DNA of 64,000 nucleotides from Klebsiella huaxiensis (GTDB lineage: Bacteria; Pseudomonadota; Gammaproteobacteria; Enterobacterales; Enterobacteriaceae): assembly GCF_003261575.2 (NCBI RefSeq), contig NZ_CP036175.1:5704001-5768000 (forward strand), in the 5' to 3' direction. This document shows positions 9,820 to 18,356 of this stretch, piece by piece. The notes under the pieces were generated by a model that was not told the DNA's origin, made no database searches, and saw only the letters and a list, made by a program, of their open reading frames with translations. The translations under genes were made by a program, and so were the position numbers. Positions within the stretch are counted from its first letter, which is position 1. Every line of letters starts with the position of its first letter.

Positions 9820-9992
9820 CCGCGCATACAATACGGTGTGAAGAATGACTTTGCTCCCCCCTGTTTGCAGAGGAAATGATGAGCAAAATAAAAAGGCAAA
9901 CGATTATCCAGCCTTTAGATGGGCCTTTTCAACTGAAGATTGCCGTATTTCGCTAAATTTCGCTTATGACGTTCAGGAAATAACCAGCCGAT

Positions 9993-10008
9993 GCGCAAAC
10001 GTTATCGT
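9993..10008. promoter_or_regulatory. Strong PurR-type operator between the GST gene and ghxP
   Basis: gcgcaaacgttatcgt differs at only two positions from the E. coli-type PurR consensus ACGCAAACGTTTTCGT. It is about 300 bp from ghxP, distal to the box at 9804, and 74 bp beyond the 3' end of the GST gene. The 388-bp gap 9694-10081 holds no gene. Confidence 0.65.
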
Positions 10009-10081
10009 CCATGCGCAATCCGGTAACATTTTTGCATTGCACTGATAGCAACTTTTTCCAGTCATCGGCTTTAGTAATGCT

Positions 10082-10750
10082 TCACCCACCGGGTAAGGTA
10101 AAAGGACCACCGCGCTCAATCGCGCTCTGCCACGCCGGGCGCTGCTCTATGCGCTGTACCCACTGCGTCAGATGCGGTAAATCCTCCACGCCACCGCGCG
10201 CCAGCAGCGCCATTGCCGGAAAGCTCATCTGGATATCCGCCATACTCAGTTCGGCTCCGGCAAACCAGCGCTGGCGGGAAAGGTGCTCTTCAATAAAACA
10301 GGCGTGCGTTTCCACTTGCCGATCAAGCCAGGCTTTTTGTACGCCTTTGCCTAACGCATTGCCCAGAGTGCGCATGCCAAAAGGCACCGGCGGCTTGCCC
10401 AGACTGGCGAACACCAGTTTCATCAGCAGCAGCGGCATCAGCGAACCTTCGGCGTAATGCAGCCAAAAGCGGTATTGCAGTTTATCTTCTATCGACTGCG
10501 GCCTGAACCGCTGGGCGCTGTCATAGGTCTCCTGCAAATATTCCAGGATTGCGCCAGATTCCGCGAGGATGCAGCCGTTATCTTCCACCACCGGCGATTT
10601 ACCTAGCGGATGAATATCTTTTAACTCCGCCGGGGCGAGCATATTTTTCCCCCGCTGATAAGAGACTATCTGGTAAGGCAGTTGCAGCTCTTCCAGCGCC
10701 CATAACACACGCTGCGATCGCGACTGATTAAGATGATGTACCGTCAACAT
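10082..10750 (-). CDS. Glutathione S-transferase family protein
   Basis: Soluble protein of 222 residues with an N-terminal thioredoxin-like domain (MLTVHHLNQSRSQRVLWALEE; the Ser of SRSQR in the usual catalytic position; the glutathione-contact block HPLGKSPVVEDNG and ESGAILEYL) and a C-terminal all-helical domain (residues about 95-222, with LSMADIQM as the N-capping box). ATG at 10750 is chosen because GGGAGAAG precedes it; the frame is open further upstream without a ribosome site. Next to soxR, so a role in oxidative or electrophile defence is plausible but unproven; substrates cannot be predicted. Confidence 0.9.
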   Translation of the reverse strand: MLTVHHLNQSRSQRVLWALEELQLPYQIVSYQRGKNMLAPAELKDIHPLGKSPVVEDNGCILAESGAILEYLQETYDSAQRFRPQSIEDKLQYRFWLHYAEGSLMPLLLMKLVFASLGKPPVPFGMRTLGNALGKGVQKAWLDRQVETHACFIEEHLSRQRWFAGAELSMADIQMSFPAMALLARGGVEDLPHLTQWVQRIEQRPAWQSAIERGGPFTLPGG

Positions 10751-10869
10751 GGGCTTCTCCCGCTGTTTGTTCAAATTAACTATAGGAACAGGCGACGAAT
10801 GACGGAAATTTTCCGGCAAACCAAAGAGGAAAAATCAGAAGGAAGTGCCACACTTAAGTTGTCGGCACA

Positions 10870-11011
10870 AACCGGAACCTCAATCAACACATTGCGCAAT
10901 ACCGAGGGGAGCCGACGTCGGGGGAAACCCTCCTGCGAAGCAGCGGGATAGTGCGAAAGACCAAGACCGGAAAACAACTAAAGCGCCCTGTTGTGGCGCT
11001 TTAGTTTTTTT
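10870..11011 (+). ncRNA. Candidate small RNA ending at the soxR 3' end (RyjA-like position)
   Basis: The 259-bp gap between soxR and the GST gene holds no gene on the plus strand but ends in a strong plus-strand intrinsic terminator (10978-11011), preceded by two further hairpins, including one around tcctgcgaagcagcggga (10931-10948). E. coli carries the roughly 140-nt RNA RyjA opposite the soxR 3' end, which is the position and orientation seen here. The 5' end given is an estimate from that length. No sequence comparison was possible, so the identity is inference. Confidence 0.35.
10978..11011 (+). terminator. Strong intrinsic terminator at the soxR 3' end
   Basis: Perfect 10-bp stem ctaaagcgcc/ggcgctttag with a 7-nt loop followed by seven T on the plus strand. 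On the minus strand the tail is ttgtttt, so it can also stop soxR transcription. Confidence 0.85.
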
Positions 11012-11468
11012 ACTCCTCTTCCAACAGCCGCGCGCCGGTCCCCTCTTCGCCCAGCTTATCGCCGGGATTACGTAACGGGCAGTCGCGACGCGACAGGCAG
11101 CCGCAGCCAATGCAGCCATCCAGTTGATCGCGCAGTGCGGTCAGGGTGTGAATGCGCCGATCCAGCTCTTCCCGCCACTGGGAAGACAGCATCTTCCACT
11201 CTTTGGCACTGAGGTTATGCCCTTCCGGCAGCACGCCGAACGCATCGCCAATCGTCGCCAGCGGAATACCAATACGTTGCGCAATTTTAATGATCGCCAC
11301 TGCGCGCAGGACATCACGCCGATAGCGCCGCTGATTACCGGCGTTACGCTGGCTGTGAATCAGCCCCTTACTTTCATAAAAATGCAGCGCGGAGACAGCA
11401 ACACCGGTTCGTTTTGCCACTTCGCCGGGGGTCAGCAGCATTTTGATGCGAGGGGATTTCTTTTCCAT
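11010..11468 (-). CDS. soxR: Redox-sensing transcriptional activator SoxR
   Basis: MerR-family activator, 152 residues (E. coli 154). N-terminal winged helix ([26 protein letters not shown]), dimerisation helix, and the [2Fe-2S] cluster loop [12 protein letters not shown] with all four cysteines. Oxidation of the cluster by redox-cycling drugs or nitric oxide turns on soxS. Divergent from soxS with the shared operator between them (84 bp gap). The protein ends in a short acidic tail, [11 protein letters not shown]. Confidence 0.98.
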   Translation of the reverse strand: MEKKSPRIKMLLTPGEVAKRTGVAVSALHFYESKGLIHSQRNAGNQRRYRRDVLRAVAIIKIAQRIGIPLATIGDAFGVLPEGHNLSAKEWKMLSSQWREELDRRIHTLTALRDQLDGCIGCGCLSRRDCPLRNPGDKLGEEGTGARLLEEE

Positions 11469-11475
11469 AAAGCGC

Positions 11476-11506
11476 TTTACCTCAAGTTAACTTGAGGAAT
11501 TATACT
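11476..11506 (+). promoter_or_regulatory. soxS promoter with SoxR operator
   Basis: Perfect 18-bp palindrome CCTCAAGTTAACTTGAGG at 11480-11497 lies in an unusually long 19-bp spacer between tttacc (-35, 11476-11481) and tatact (-10, 11501-11506). This is the E. coli soxS promoter architecture, where SoxR untwists the long spacer. Confidence 0.95.
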
Positions 11507-11552
11507 CGCCCACAGACAAAACGACGAATCGAGAATTGAGAGAGGCCGCAAT

Positions 11553-11882
11553 ATGTCCCATCACGATATTATCCAAACGCTTATTGAATGGATTGATGAA
11601 CATATCGATCAACCACTTAACATTGATGTAGTCGCCAGAAAATCGGGCTATTCGAAATGGTATCTCCAGCGGATGTTTCGCGCAGTGATGCATCAAACCC
11701 TGGGGGATTACATTCGCCAGCGCCGCTTGCTGCTTGCCGCAGAAGCGTTAAGAACGACCCAGCGCCCGATTTTTGATATCGCGATGGATCTCGGCTACGT
11801 GTCGCAACAAACATTTTCGCGGGTTTTCCGCCGCGAGTTCGACCGCACGCCCAGCGCCTATCGCCATCAAATCTCCGCGTGA
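11553..11882 (+). CDS. soxS: Superoxide-response regulator SoxS
   Basis: AraC/XylS-type activator made only of the two helix-turn-helix motifs, 109 residues. Helix 3 region SGYSKWYLQRMFR and the second motif DLGYVSQQTFSRVFRREFDRTPSAYR are as in E. coli SoxS. It activates superoxide-defence, efflux and permeability genes (sodA, zwf, fpr, acrAB, micF). Transcribed from the SoxR-controlled promoter. Its last 16 bp overlap the 3' end of the convergent pdeC gene. Confidence 0.98.
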   Translation: MSHHDIIQTLIEWIDEHIDQPLNIDVVARKSGYSKWYLQRMFRAVMHQTLGDYIRQRRLLLAAEALRTTQRPIFDIAMDLGYVSQQTFSRVFRREFDRTPSAYRHQISA

Positions 11883-13471
11883 AGATGTTGTTGATGCGGG
11901 CAAAGGCTGGTGCGGGCGTTAGCCAGCCACTGCATAAACTCCAGCGGTGGCATCGCTTTCGCAAAGTGCCAGCCTTGACAGTATTGCACGCCGTGCTTTT
12001 GTAACCACGCCACCTGGTCGGCCGTTTCAACCCCTTCGGCAACGATCTTTAAATGCAAGCTGTTAGCCATCTGAATAATATGTTCAGCAATCAGGTGGCT
12101 GGTACTGTTGTTCGTTAGCGCATCAACGAAGGATTTATCAATCTTGAGGATGTCAACGTTCAACGAATGGAGGTTGTGCAGGTTGGAGTAGCCGGTACCA
12201 AAATCATCAATCGCAATTTCATACCCCGCGTCGCGGAAGGCCTGAATCACCGGAGTGGTTTTCGGCACATCGATAAACCCGCGCTCAGTCACTTCGATTT
12301 TAATCTGCTCCACGCTAACTGCATGGCGGTGAACCTTTTCGTCGATGTGCTCAATCAATCTCGCGGAGTGGAAATCCGAAGCCGAAAGGTTGATTGCCAC
12401 GTATAAATGCGGGTGCCGTGCCAGAAACTCGCCCATATCGGCGAATACCTCATCCACCACATAGTCCGCGACCTGCGCAATCATCCCCTCATTTTCCGCC
12501 AACGGGATAAACTCCGCCGGGCTCATCACCGGGCCATCAAATCCAGGCCAGCGCAGCAGCGCCTCGGCACCCACGCAGCAATTATTTTTGATATCCATGA
12601 TCGGCTGGTAGTGCAGGCACAGTTGGCGACGGCTTAGCGCCCGCTGCAGCATGCTACGCGGAGAATGATACTGCTGTCGGGTACGTGACCACACCAGCAA
12701 AAGCAAGACGCTACAAATCAGCCCTAACGGCAGAGTCAGCGTCGCCTGATTATAAAAATTCTGGTAATAGCTGACCCGCGAGGTGGACATAATGACGGCT
12801 ATCGGGCGAACAGTGGAATGGGCAATGGTATAAACGCGTCCATCCTGATGAAAAAACGCCTCTTCATCACGGATCAACCGATGCAGTTGACCGGAGTCTG
12901 CATTCGTACTGACGGAAAAAAACTGGTTGGTTTTGGTATCAAAAACGCCCCAGGCCAGATCGCGGTCGCTGGTTATCAACGCGCTAAAGGAAAGCGGATG
13001 AATCACCGCCACATAATGACCGCGCTGCATATAGTTCATGGCATAGCTGGGATAGAAAGGGGTTTCGCGGTAGTAGTAAATCGCAATATCCGGCTTTTTA
13101 GTATACGTTGCAGCCGGAATGCGCCATCCGGCCTGGCGGCGTACCGCAGTCGAACAGAAAAAATGCGAGCCATTGGCATAGATTAAATCGTCGATATAGA
13201 GCAGGCCGCGAACAATACTCAACATATATTGCTGATGCTGCGGCGAGCATAGCTCTCCCTGATATAACCTGGCTTTATCGCGCGCCTCATCGGCTTCACG
13301 AATGACCACCTCCGTTTTTTGCAGCGCCAACTTAGAAAACACCCGTAGTTGATCGGTGGTTTCCGCTTTGGCGCGTATTTGTGCAAACCACAATGCCAGC
13401 ATCACCGGCAGCAGAATAACCAGCACGATGCCAAATACTCTTAACGCCTTATGTGGCGAGCTATGACTCAT
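11867..13471 (-). CDS. pdeC: Cyclic-di-GMP phosphodiesterase with CSS-type sensor domain (PdeC/YjcC)
   Basis: Membrane phosphodiesterase of 534 residues. One transmembrane helix near residues 8-28, a periplasmic CSS-type domain (residues about 30-240; the redox-sensing Cys pair in GELCSPQHQQ and HFFCSTAVRR), a second helix near 243-262, then a cytoplasmic EAL domain. Active-site motifs are complete: GAEALLRW, INLSASDF, IEVTERGF, DDFGTGYSNL, KIDKSFVD and VAEGVET, so hydrolysis of c-di-GMP is expected. Neighbour of soxS, as in E. coli; in Klebsiella the homologue has been tied to the oxidative stress response (from memory of the literature). Convergent 3' overlap with soxS. Confidence 0.96.
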   Translation of the reverse strand: MSHSSPHKALRVFGIVLVILLPVMLALWFAQIRAKAETTDQLRVFSKLALQKTEVVIREADEARDKARLYQGELCSPQHQQYMLSIVRGLLYIDDLIYANGSHFFCSTAVRRQAGWRIPAATYTKKPDIAIYYYRETPFYPSYAMNYMQRGHYVAVIHPLSFSALITSDRDLAWGVFDTKTNQFFSVSTNADSGQLHRLIRDEEAFFHQDGRVYTIAHSTVRPIAVIMSTSRVSYYQNFYNQATLTLPLGLICSVLLLLVWSRTRQQYHSPRSMLQRALSRRQLCLHYQPIMDIKNNCCVGAEALLRWPGFDGPVMSPAEFIPLAENEGMIAQVADYVVDEVFADMGEFLARHPHLYVAINLSASDFHSARLIEHIDEKVHRHAVSVEQIKIEVTERGFIDVPKTTPVIQAFRDAGYEIAIDDFGTGYSNLHNLHSLNVDILKIDKSFVDALTNNSTSHLIAEHIIQMANSLHLKIVAEGVETADQVAWLQKHGVQYCQGWHFAKAMPPLEFMQWLANARTSLCPHQQHLHAEI

Positions 13472-13800
13472 TTCCGCTTTTTATCCATGCGATACGCCTT
13501 AATCAAGGTGAAAGGCCCCGATGACTCTGCTTACTGTGATATGAATCAGGGCAATTCAGCAACCCACACTTTGACGTAAAAACCTCATGACTATGAATCA
13601 TGAATAATACTGACTTATAGAAGGCTGGAGAAACATTCTCAACATAATGAGATTAGCTCCACTGTCTCATTCGGTTTATCCGTATAATTGGCGGGAATAA
13701 GTAATAAAATCCGCAGAACATAAACGCTAATAAAAAAGAATTGCGGCTGGCTATCGTTTATAATCGCCTTCTGAATGAAAGATACATCCCTTCCTCTCTT
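13472..13800. other. Non-coding stretch upstream of pdeC
   Basis: First part of the 542-bp gap between the divergent pdeC and yjcB genes. Moderately AT-rich. A partial palindrome tcatgactatgaatcatga lies at 13587-13605, where a pdeC promoter is expected. No gene is seen. Confidence 0.5.
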
Positions 13801-13827
13801 ATTAACCACTCAAATAAAGTGGTTAAT
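13801..13827. repeat. Perfect inverted repeat upstream of yjcB
   Basis: attaaccact and agtggttaat, a perfect 10-bp inverted repeat with a 7-bp spacer. No T-run follows directly, though aaaaagtactttttt follows at 13838-13852. It could be an operator or an RNA hairpin. Confidence 0.6.
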
Positions 13828-13873
13828 AGGCGCAAGAAAAGTACTTTTTTTGGCTGGTGAATAAAAGAGCAAT

Positions 13874-13889
13874 TGTGATATAGTTCACA
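13874..13889 (+). promoter_or_regulatory. Consensus CRP site upstream of yjcB
   Basis: TGTGATATAGTTCACA matches the TGTGA-N6-TCACA consensus at every defined base. It lies about 130 bp upstream of the yjcB ATG and about 400 bp from divergent pdeC. Confidence 0.75.
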
Positions 13890-14014
13890 TTAGTTGATGA
13901 AACAAGAACGTTGTTTCATTACTCTCTTGTTTGCCTGTAGATAGCCAGAGCACCACGTCATCGTTAGTCTCGTCAGGTTGTCAAAGGCTCCCGCATTTCT
14001 TTGAGGAAAGGTTG

Positions 14015-14296
14015 ATGGCTACCATTACTACCAGTGTCGTACTTTTGCGCTGGCCACTCGTGAGCGCAGTGCTGATGTTCCTGGCCAGCTCGATGAATAT
14101 TCAGCTGCGTAAAAGTGATTATGCCGGTTTAGCGGTTATTTGTAGCTGTGTAGGCCTGGCCGCAGCCTGCTGGTTTGCCACCGGTCTGTTAGGTATTACG
14201 CTGATGGACGTTGCAAAGATCTGGGGCAATATCAAAGATGTCATGATTGAAGTAATGAGCCAGACCCCGCCGGAATGGCCTATGATGATGACCTGA
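14015..14296 (+). CDS. yjcB: Uncharacterised membrane protein YjcB
   Basis: Small inner-membrane protein of 93 residues, the length of E. coli YjcB. Two hydrophobic segments are seen (residues about 8-25, RWPLVSAVLMFLASSM, and about 38-62, YAGLAVICSCVGLAAACWFATGL), then an amphipathic Met-rich tail. The ATG at 14015 has GAGGAAAG at a good distance; an in-frame upstream start has none. Function unknown. It marks the left end of the accessory block: in E. coli ssb follows directly. Confidence 0.92.
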   Translation: MATITTSVVLLRWPLVSAVLMFLASSMNIQLRKSDYAGLAVICSCVGLAAACWFATGLLGITLMDVAKIWGNIKDVMIEVMSQTPPEWPMMMT

Positions 14297-14300
14297 TGTA

Positions 14301-14330
14301 AAAAAAGCTTCCCAACGGGAAGCTTTTTTT
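14301..14330. terminator. Bidirectional terminator between yjcB and the ABC importer operon
   Basis: aaaaaagcttccc/gggaagctttttt stem with a short loop, A-run on one side and T-run on the other, between two convergent genes. Confidence 0.9.
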
Positions 14331-14334
14331 ACCG

Positions 14335-15192
14335 CTATTTGCCCATCTTCGACAGCATCTCCGGGCGCATAAATTTATGAATCACCAGCATAAACAGCAG
14401 CGATGGCACCAGTAAAATCAGCGCCGTAATTGACGATACCTGATAGTTGCCCGACATACTGGCGTTATACAGCAGCAGCGGCAACGTGGTGATATCCGGC
14501 GCGCCGACAAAAAAGGTGCCGGTAAATTCGTCCAGCGACTCCAGAAACACAAAAATGCTGGCGGCGATAATTCCCGGCGAAGCCTGCGGCAGTACAATAT
14601 GCCAAAAAGTGTAAATCGGCCCCGCCCCCAGATTGCGTGAAGCCCTGGCCAGCAGCGGGTCGACCGCCGAAAAAGCCGCCACGCAAATCCACACCGAATA
14701 CATCAACCCGTGTACGCTGTGCACCAACACAACCCCCGCGACCGTGCCGTTAAGCCCCCATTGATAGAAAAGCCGGGCGATATTCATGTACACAGTCAGA
14801 TTGGGAAACGCCTGCGGGATCAGAAACAACAGCATAAACAACACCCGTAGCGGCATCCCGCGCCTTGAAAGCGCGTAGCCCGCCGGAATGGAGATCAGCA
14901 GACATACCAGCACCGATAGCAGCGCAATCAGCACGCTAGTCAGCAGCGAGCCGGACACATCGCTGTAGGGGCTGAATACCTGATACCAGTATTTCAGCCC
15001 CCATTTGCTGGGCAGCGAATGCGGGAAAAACCAGCTCTCCGCCACCGTCCAGATGAGTAAGTTCAGCAGCGGGCCAAACATCGCCAGCAGCATAAAGACC
15101 AGCAGTAACGTCTGTAACGGCAGACTGGCGCTCAACCTTCTGCGGCCTTTCGCCAGCAGCATTCCCGGTCGTGTCATGATTGCCTCTTTCAT
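14335..15192 (-). CDS. ABC transporter permease (second of pair), substrate unknown
   Basis: Inner-membrane permease of 285 residues with six predicted transmembrane segments and a long N-terminal tail. The EAA-type coupling motif is seen as ASRNLGAGPIYTFWHIVLPQASPGI, which docks on the ATPase. Belongs to the iron/polyamine/2-aminoethylphosphonate/hexose-phosphate-type permease group (BPD_transp_1). The start overlaps the upstream permease stop as TAATG, so translation is coupled; an ATG five codons later is also possible. Last gene of the operon ATPase - binding protein - permease - permease. Confidence 0.9.
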   Translation of the reverse strand: MKEAIMTRPGMLLAKGRRRLSASLPLQTLLLVFMLLAMFGPLLNLLIWTVAESWFFPHSLPSKWGLKYWYQVFSPYSDVSGSLLTSVLIALLSVLVCLLISIPAGYALSRRGMPLRVLFMLLFLIPQAFPNLTVYMNIARLFYQWGLNGTVAGVVLVHSVHGLMYSVWICVAAFSAVDPLLARASRNLGAGPIYTFWHIVLPQASPGIIAASIFVFLESLDEFTGTFFVGAPDITTLPLLLYNASMSGNYQVSSITALILLVPSLLFMLVIHKFMRPEMLSKMGK

Positions 15193-16022
15193 TATTCGCT
15201 CCCTTTTTGCTGCAAACTATGGCGCAGATAAAACCACGATAGTCCCCCGCAAATCAGTAACGACACCACGCCAAGCGCGTTAGCGACAGCGTAGTCGCCA
15301 TAGGAATTAACGCGAAAGGCCATATCCACGGTCATCATCGTCGGCGAGCCGACGCCTATCATCAGCGGGACCGACAGCACCGACATCATGGTGACGGTGG
15401 AGAGCACCAGCGCCACGCCGATTGCTGGCAGCACCTGTGGCAAAATAATGTCGAATAAAATACGCGGTCGCGACGCGCCAAGATTGCGCGCCGCCAGAAT
15501 CTGCGGTTGTTCCAGCGCCGCCATCGCTCCGCAGATAAGCAGGGTGGCAAACGCCAGCTGCTTCCAGACAAAAGTGATAATGATCCCCTTCCAGCCCAGC
15601 CAGGAAACGGTCTCCAGCGGAGTGATGAGGTCAGTTGCCACCAGCGCGTTGTTCATCAAGCCGTTTTTGGCCAGAAAGGTACGCATCATCTGCGCGGCGA
15701 CGATAAAAGGGATAAACAGCGGCAGGCGATACAAAAACCCCAGCATGCGGACAATAGGCCGACAGGGTGATAGCGTAATCACTGCCGAAAGGGTAATAGA
15801 GAGAACCGCCAGCAGCGCCACGGAGGCGAGCACAATAATCAGCGTAAACAGAACGTCGCTGGAATATAGCGTATATACCTTACTGAAGTGGGCCAGCGTG
15901 AGGCGCTGCGCGTCGTCAGTAAAAGCGGCGATCAGCGAAAAGCCCAGCGGATATAAAAAGAGCACGGCGATCATCAGCGCGGCCGGAGCGACCAGCAGCA
16001 GATATTTCAGCGAAGTACGCAT
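15192..16022 (-). CDS. ABC transporter permease (first of pair), substrate unknown
   Basis: Inner-membrane permease of 276 residues, six predicted transmembrane segments. The EAA loop is AARNLGASRPRILFDIILPQVLPAIG. ATG at 16022 (MRTSLKYLLLVAPAALMI) begins the first helix directly; the frame stays open upstream to 16094, abutting the binding-protein stop, but that extension is not membrane-like. It forms a heterodimer with the following permease in the expected complex. Start choice is moderately sure. Confidence 0.88.
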   Translation of the reverse strand: MRTSLKYLLLVAPAALMIAVLFLYPLGFSLIAAFTDDAQRLTLAHFSKVYTLYSSDVLFTLIIVLASVALLAVLSITLSAVITLSPCRPIVRMLGFLYRLPLFIPFIVAAQMMRTFLAKNGLMNNALVATDLITPLETVSWLGWKGIIITFVWKQLAFATLLICGAMAALEQPQILAARNLGASRPRILFDIILPQVLPAIGVALVLSTVTMMSVLSVPLMIGVGSPTMMTVDMAFRVNSYGDYAVANALGVVSLLICGGLSWFYLRHSLQQKGSE

Positions 16023-16094
16023 AACAAACCTGGCGTCAGCAACAAGAAAAACGCTCAGGGCGACGTCGCATCGCGCCTGAGCAGCAGCAGTCAA

Positions 16095-17234
16095 TTAATT
16101 GGCGACCTGGCTTTCATAGCCTTCTTTGATGTCGTCAAAATATGGCGTAATCGGGAAGCTCTTGCCGTATTCCGCCAGCGCCTGCGGCGAAATTTCAGCA
16201 AACAGTTTTTGCCAGGTCTGGCCATCAAGCTTCGGCTTCACGTGTTCGGCGTCAATCCCTGGATACCAGTTAAATTGCTTCACGATCCCCTGCGCCTGCA
16301 CTTCCGGGCTGGTCGCCAGTTCGATGAACTCACGCGCCAGCTGCGGGTTCGCCGCCTTCGCCGGGGTCACGTAGTACATCGGTTGGCCCGGCATTCCCGG
16401 CGCCAGCAGAGACAGCTTAATCGACGGCGGCAGCTTGCCCTGATCTTTCCAGCTATAGAACATATCCACCCACACCGGCCCCATCATGATTTCGCCGCGG
16501 CTCAGCATATCGAGCGTCCCGGCGTTACCCGGCGTGAAGGTGACGTTCTTATTAAACGCTTTCAGCTTCTCGTAAGCCTGCCCCCAATTTTTCTCAACGC
16601 CTTTATCGTACGGTAGAGAAGACAAGCGCTGGGCATCGGTACCGTAGGCATATATCCAGCCCACCACAAAGCTGACGCCGGACATGCCGTTTTTAATACC
16701 GTTGTAACCAAAGGCCTGCGGATTTTTTTGCGCCCAGCTCACCAGCTCATCGTAGGACGCCGGAGGCGTTTTAATGGCATCGCTATTCCAGGCAATGGCG
16801 GTCTGGCTTAAAAACATCGGCATAACGTAGCCGTCGACGTTCACCCCAAGGGCGTTTTTCGCGTTGTCGGCAGTCACCATTGAGCCAGTCTTAATCTGCT
16901 GGCGATACTTCTCCAGCAGCCCCTTTTCCACCAGCTCGCCACCGGCTTTCTGATGCACCACCGCCACATCAATATCCCAGGTTTGCGCACCGCTCTCTTT
17001 TTGCGCCGTCAGTTTTTCAATGATTTTATTCGACCCCGCGTCTCCCGGACCGGTGCCGACGACCTGAACTTTGACTCCCGGATGCGCCGCTTCAAACTTC
17101 GGCCCCAGCCAGGTTTTGACGTAATCCACCATATTTTGATCCCCCGCCGTAGCGACGTGAAGAACGGTGTCGGCCTGCGCGCCGCAGCTCAGAAATAATG
17201 CAATCACTACCGCAGCTTTCGTTTTCGTAAACAT
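16095..17234 (-). CDS. Periplasmic solute-binding protein of the ABC importer, ligand unknown
   Basis: Secreted binding protein of 379 residues. Signal peptide MFTKTKAAVVIALFLS...QA, mature start near DTVLHVATAGDQNM. It has the two-lobed fold signature of the group that includes iron(III), polyamine, thiamine, 2-aminoethylphosphonate and hexose-phosphate binders (hydrophobic first strand, N-terminal lobe ending near TWDIDVAVVHQKAGGEL, hinge near YVMPMF). It is not lipid-anchored (no lipobox). Closest in feel to YnjB/AfuA-like proteins, but I could not assign a ligand. It sits between the ATPase and permease genes. Confidence 0.88.
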   Translation of the reverse strand: MFTKTKAAVVIALFLSCGAQADTVLHVATAGDQNMVDYVKTWLGPKFEAAHPGVKVQVVGTGPGDAGSNKIIEKLTAQKESGAQTWDIDVAVVHQKAGGELVEKGLLEKYRQQIKTGSMVTADNAKNALGVNVDGYVMPMFLSQTAIAWNSDAIKTPPASYDELVSWAQKNPQAFGYNGIKNGMSGVSFVVGWIYAYGTDAQRLSSLPYDKGVEKNWGQAYEKLKAFNKNVTFTPGNAGTLDMLSRGEIMMGPVWVDMFYSWKDQGKLPPSIKLSLLAPGMPGQPMYYVTPAKAANPQLAREFIELATSPEVQAQGIVKQFNWYPGIDAEHVKPKLDGQTWQKLFAEISPQALAEYGKSFPITPYFDDIKEGYESQVAN

Positions 17235-17263
17235 GGTCTATCCCCAGAATGAACGCGATGAAG

Positions 17264-18313
17264 TTAATGAGCTTGTGATGAAGGGAAAATATGCAGTGCG
17301 GGCGCCGGGACATGTAGCCTGACCGGCGTGCTGGCTGGCCAGCAATGCGCAGAATCCGCCAGCAGGACGCGATTGTGACAACGCACACTATGGCGATATA
17401 AGTTGCCGAGAAAAGCACTTTGCTCAACGATACCGTTCAGCGTTAACCCCTCCGGCGCGGCGCTATCAGATAATTCTCCGAGCGCGGCATCGGCGCTGCG
17501 AAAATAAAGAATACGGTCGTTAAAATGCTCAGCGGAATATTGCCCGGCGGCGCGTAAATACATCCCTTCAACGGCAAAGAGTTCGCTGGCGGGAATTTTA
17601 TTATCTGCCCCCATAAAATCGGCAACAAAAGGCGTGGCCGGGCGCTGATAAATATCCTCTGGCGAACCTATTTGCTCAATACGACCATTATTTAATACCG
17701 CGATGCGGTCGGCCATCACCAGCGCCTCCTGCTGATCGTGAGTGACGATTAACGAGGTAAAGCCGAGTCTTTTTTGCAGCGCTTTGATTTCGTGGCGTAC
17801 GTTAAGTCGCACTTTCGCATCAAGATTCGAGAGCGGTTCATCCAGCACCAGCACATCCGGTTCTATCGCCAGCGCGCGGGCCAGGGCCACCCGCTGACGC
17901 TGTCCGCCGGAGAGTTCGGTCACCTTGACGTCCGCCAGACCGTTGAGGTTGACGATGTTGAGCAGTTCCGCCACCCGGCGGTCAATATCGTCGCGCCGCC
18001 ATTTACGCAGCTTCAGACCGTAACCAATATTGCGCGCTACCGTCAGATGCGGCCACAGGGCATAGCTTTGGAAGACCATGGTGATATTGCGCTGCTCCGG
18101 CGCGCTATGAGAAATATCGCGTCCGGCAATGGAAATATCTCCTGTCTGCGTCGGAATAAACCCGCAAAGCGCGTTCAAAAGCGTTGTTTTCCCGCAACCG
18201 GAAGGACCCAGCAGGGCAATCATTTCCCCTTTCTCAACGCTCAGATCGATATTATGCAAAACGACTTTATCGCCGTAGCTAATTTTTAGCCGGGAGATCT
18301 GTAAATAGCTCAT
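17264..18313 (-). CDS. ABC transporter ATP-binding protein of the importer
   Basis: Cytoplasmic ATPase of 349 residues. Walker A GPSGCGKTT at residues 36-44, Q-loop near FQSYALWPHL, signature LSGGQRQRV at 134-142, Walker B VLVLDEP at 154-160 and the switch His in VTHDQQEAL. The C-terminal part (about 235-349) is a TOBE-type regulatory domain as in MalK/PotA/FbpC. First gene of the importer operon. The perfect palindrome at 18357-18372 lies 44 bp upstream, consistent with control by the neighbouring LacI-type regulator. Confidence 0.92.
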   Translation of the reverse strand: MSYLQISRLKISYGDKVVLHNIDLSVEKGEMIALLGPSGCGKTTLLNALCGFIPTQTGDISIAGRDISHSAPEQRNITMVFQSYALWPHLTVARNIGYGLKLRKWRRDDIDRRVAELLNIVNLNGLADVKVTELSGGQRQRVALARALAIEPDVLVLDEPLSNLDAKVRLNVRHEIKALQKRLGFTSLIVTHDQQEALVMADRIAVLNNGRIEQIGSPEDIYQRPATPFVADFMGADNKIPASELFAVEGMYLRAAGQYSAEHFNDRILYFRSADAALGELSDSAAPEGLTLNGIVEQSAFLGNLYRHSVRCHNRVLLADSAHCWPASTPVRLHVPAPALHIFPSSQAH

Positions 18314-18356
18314 ATTCGATACCCAAAAATCTCTGTATCTGCATTTTCATCACCCG

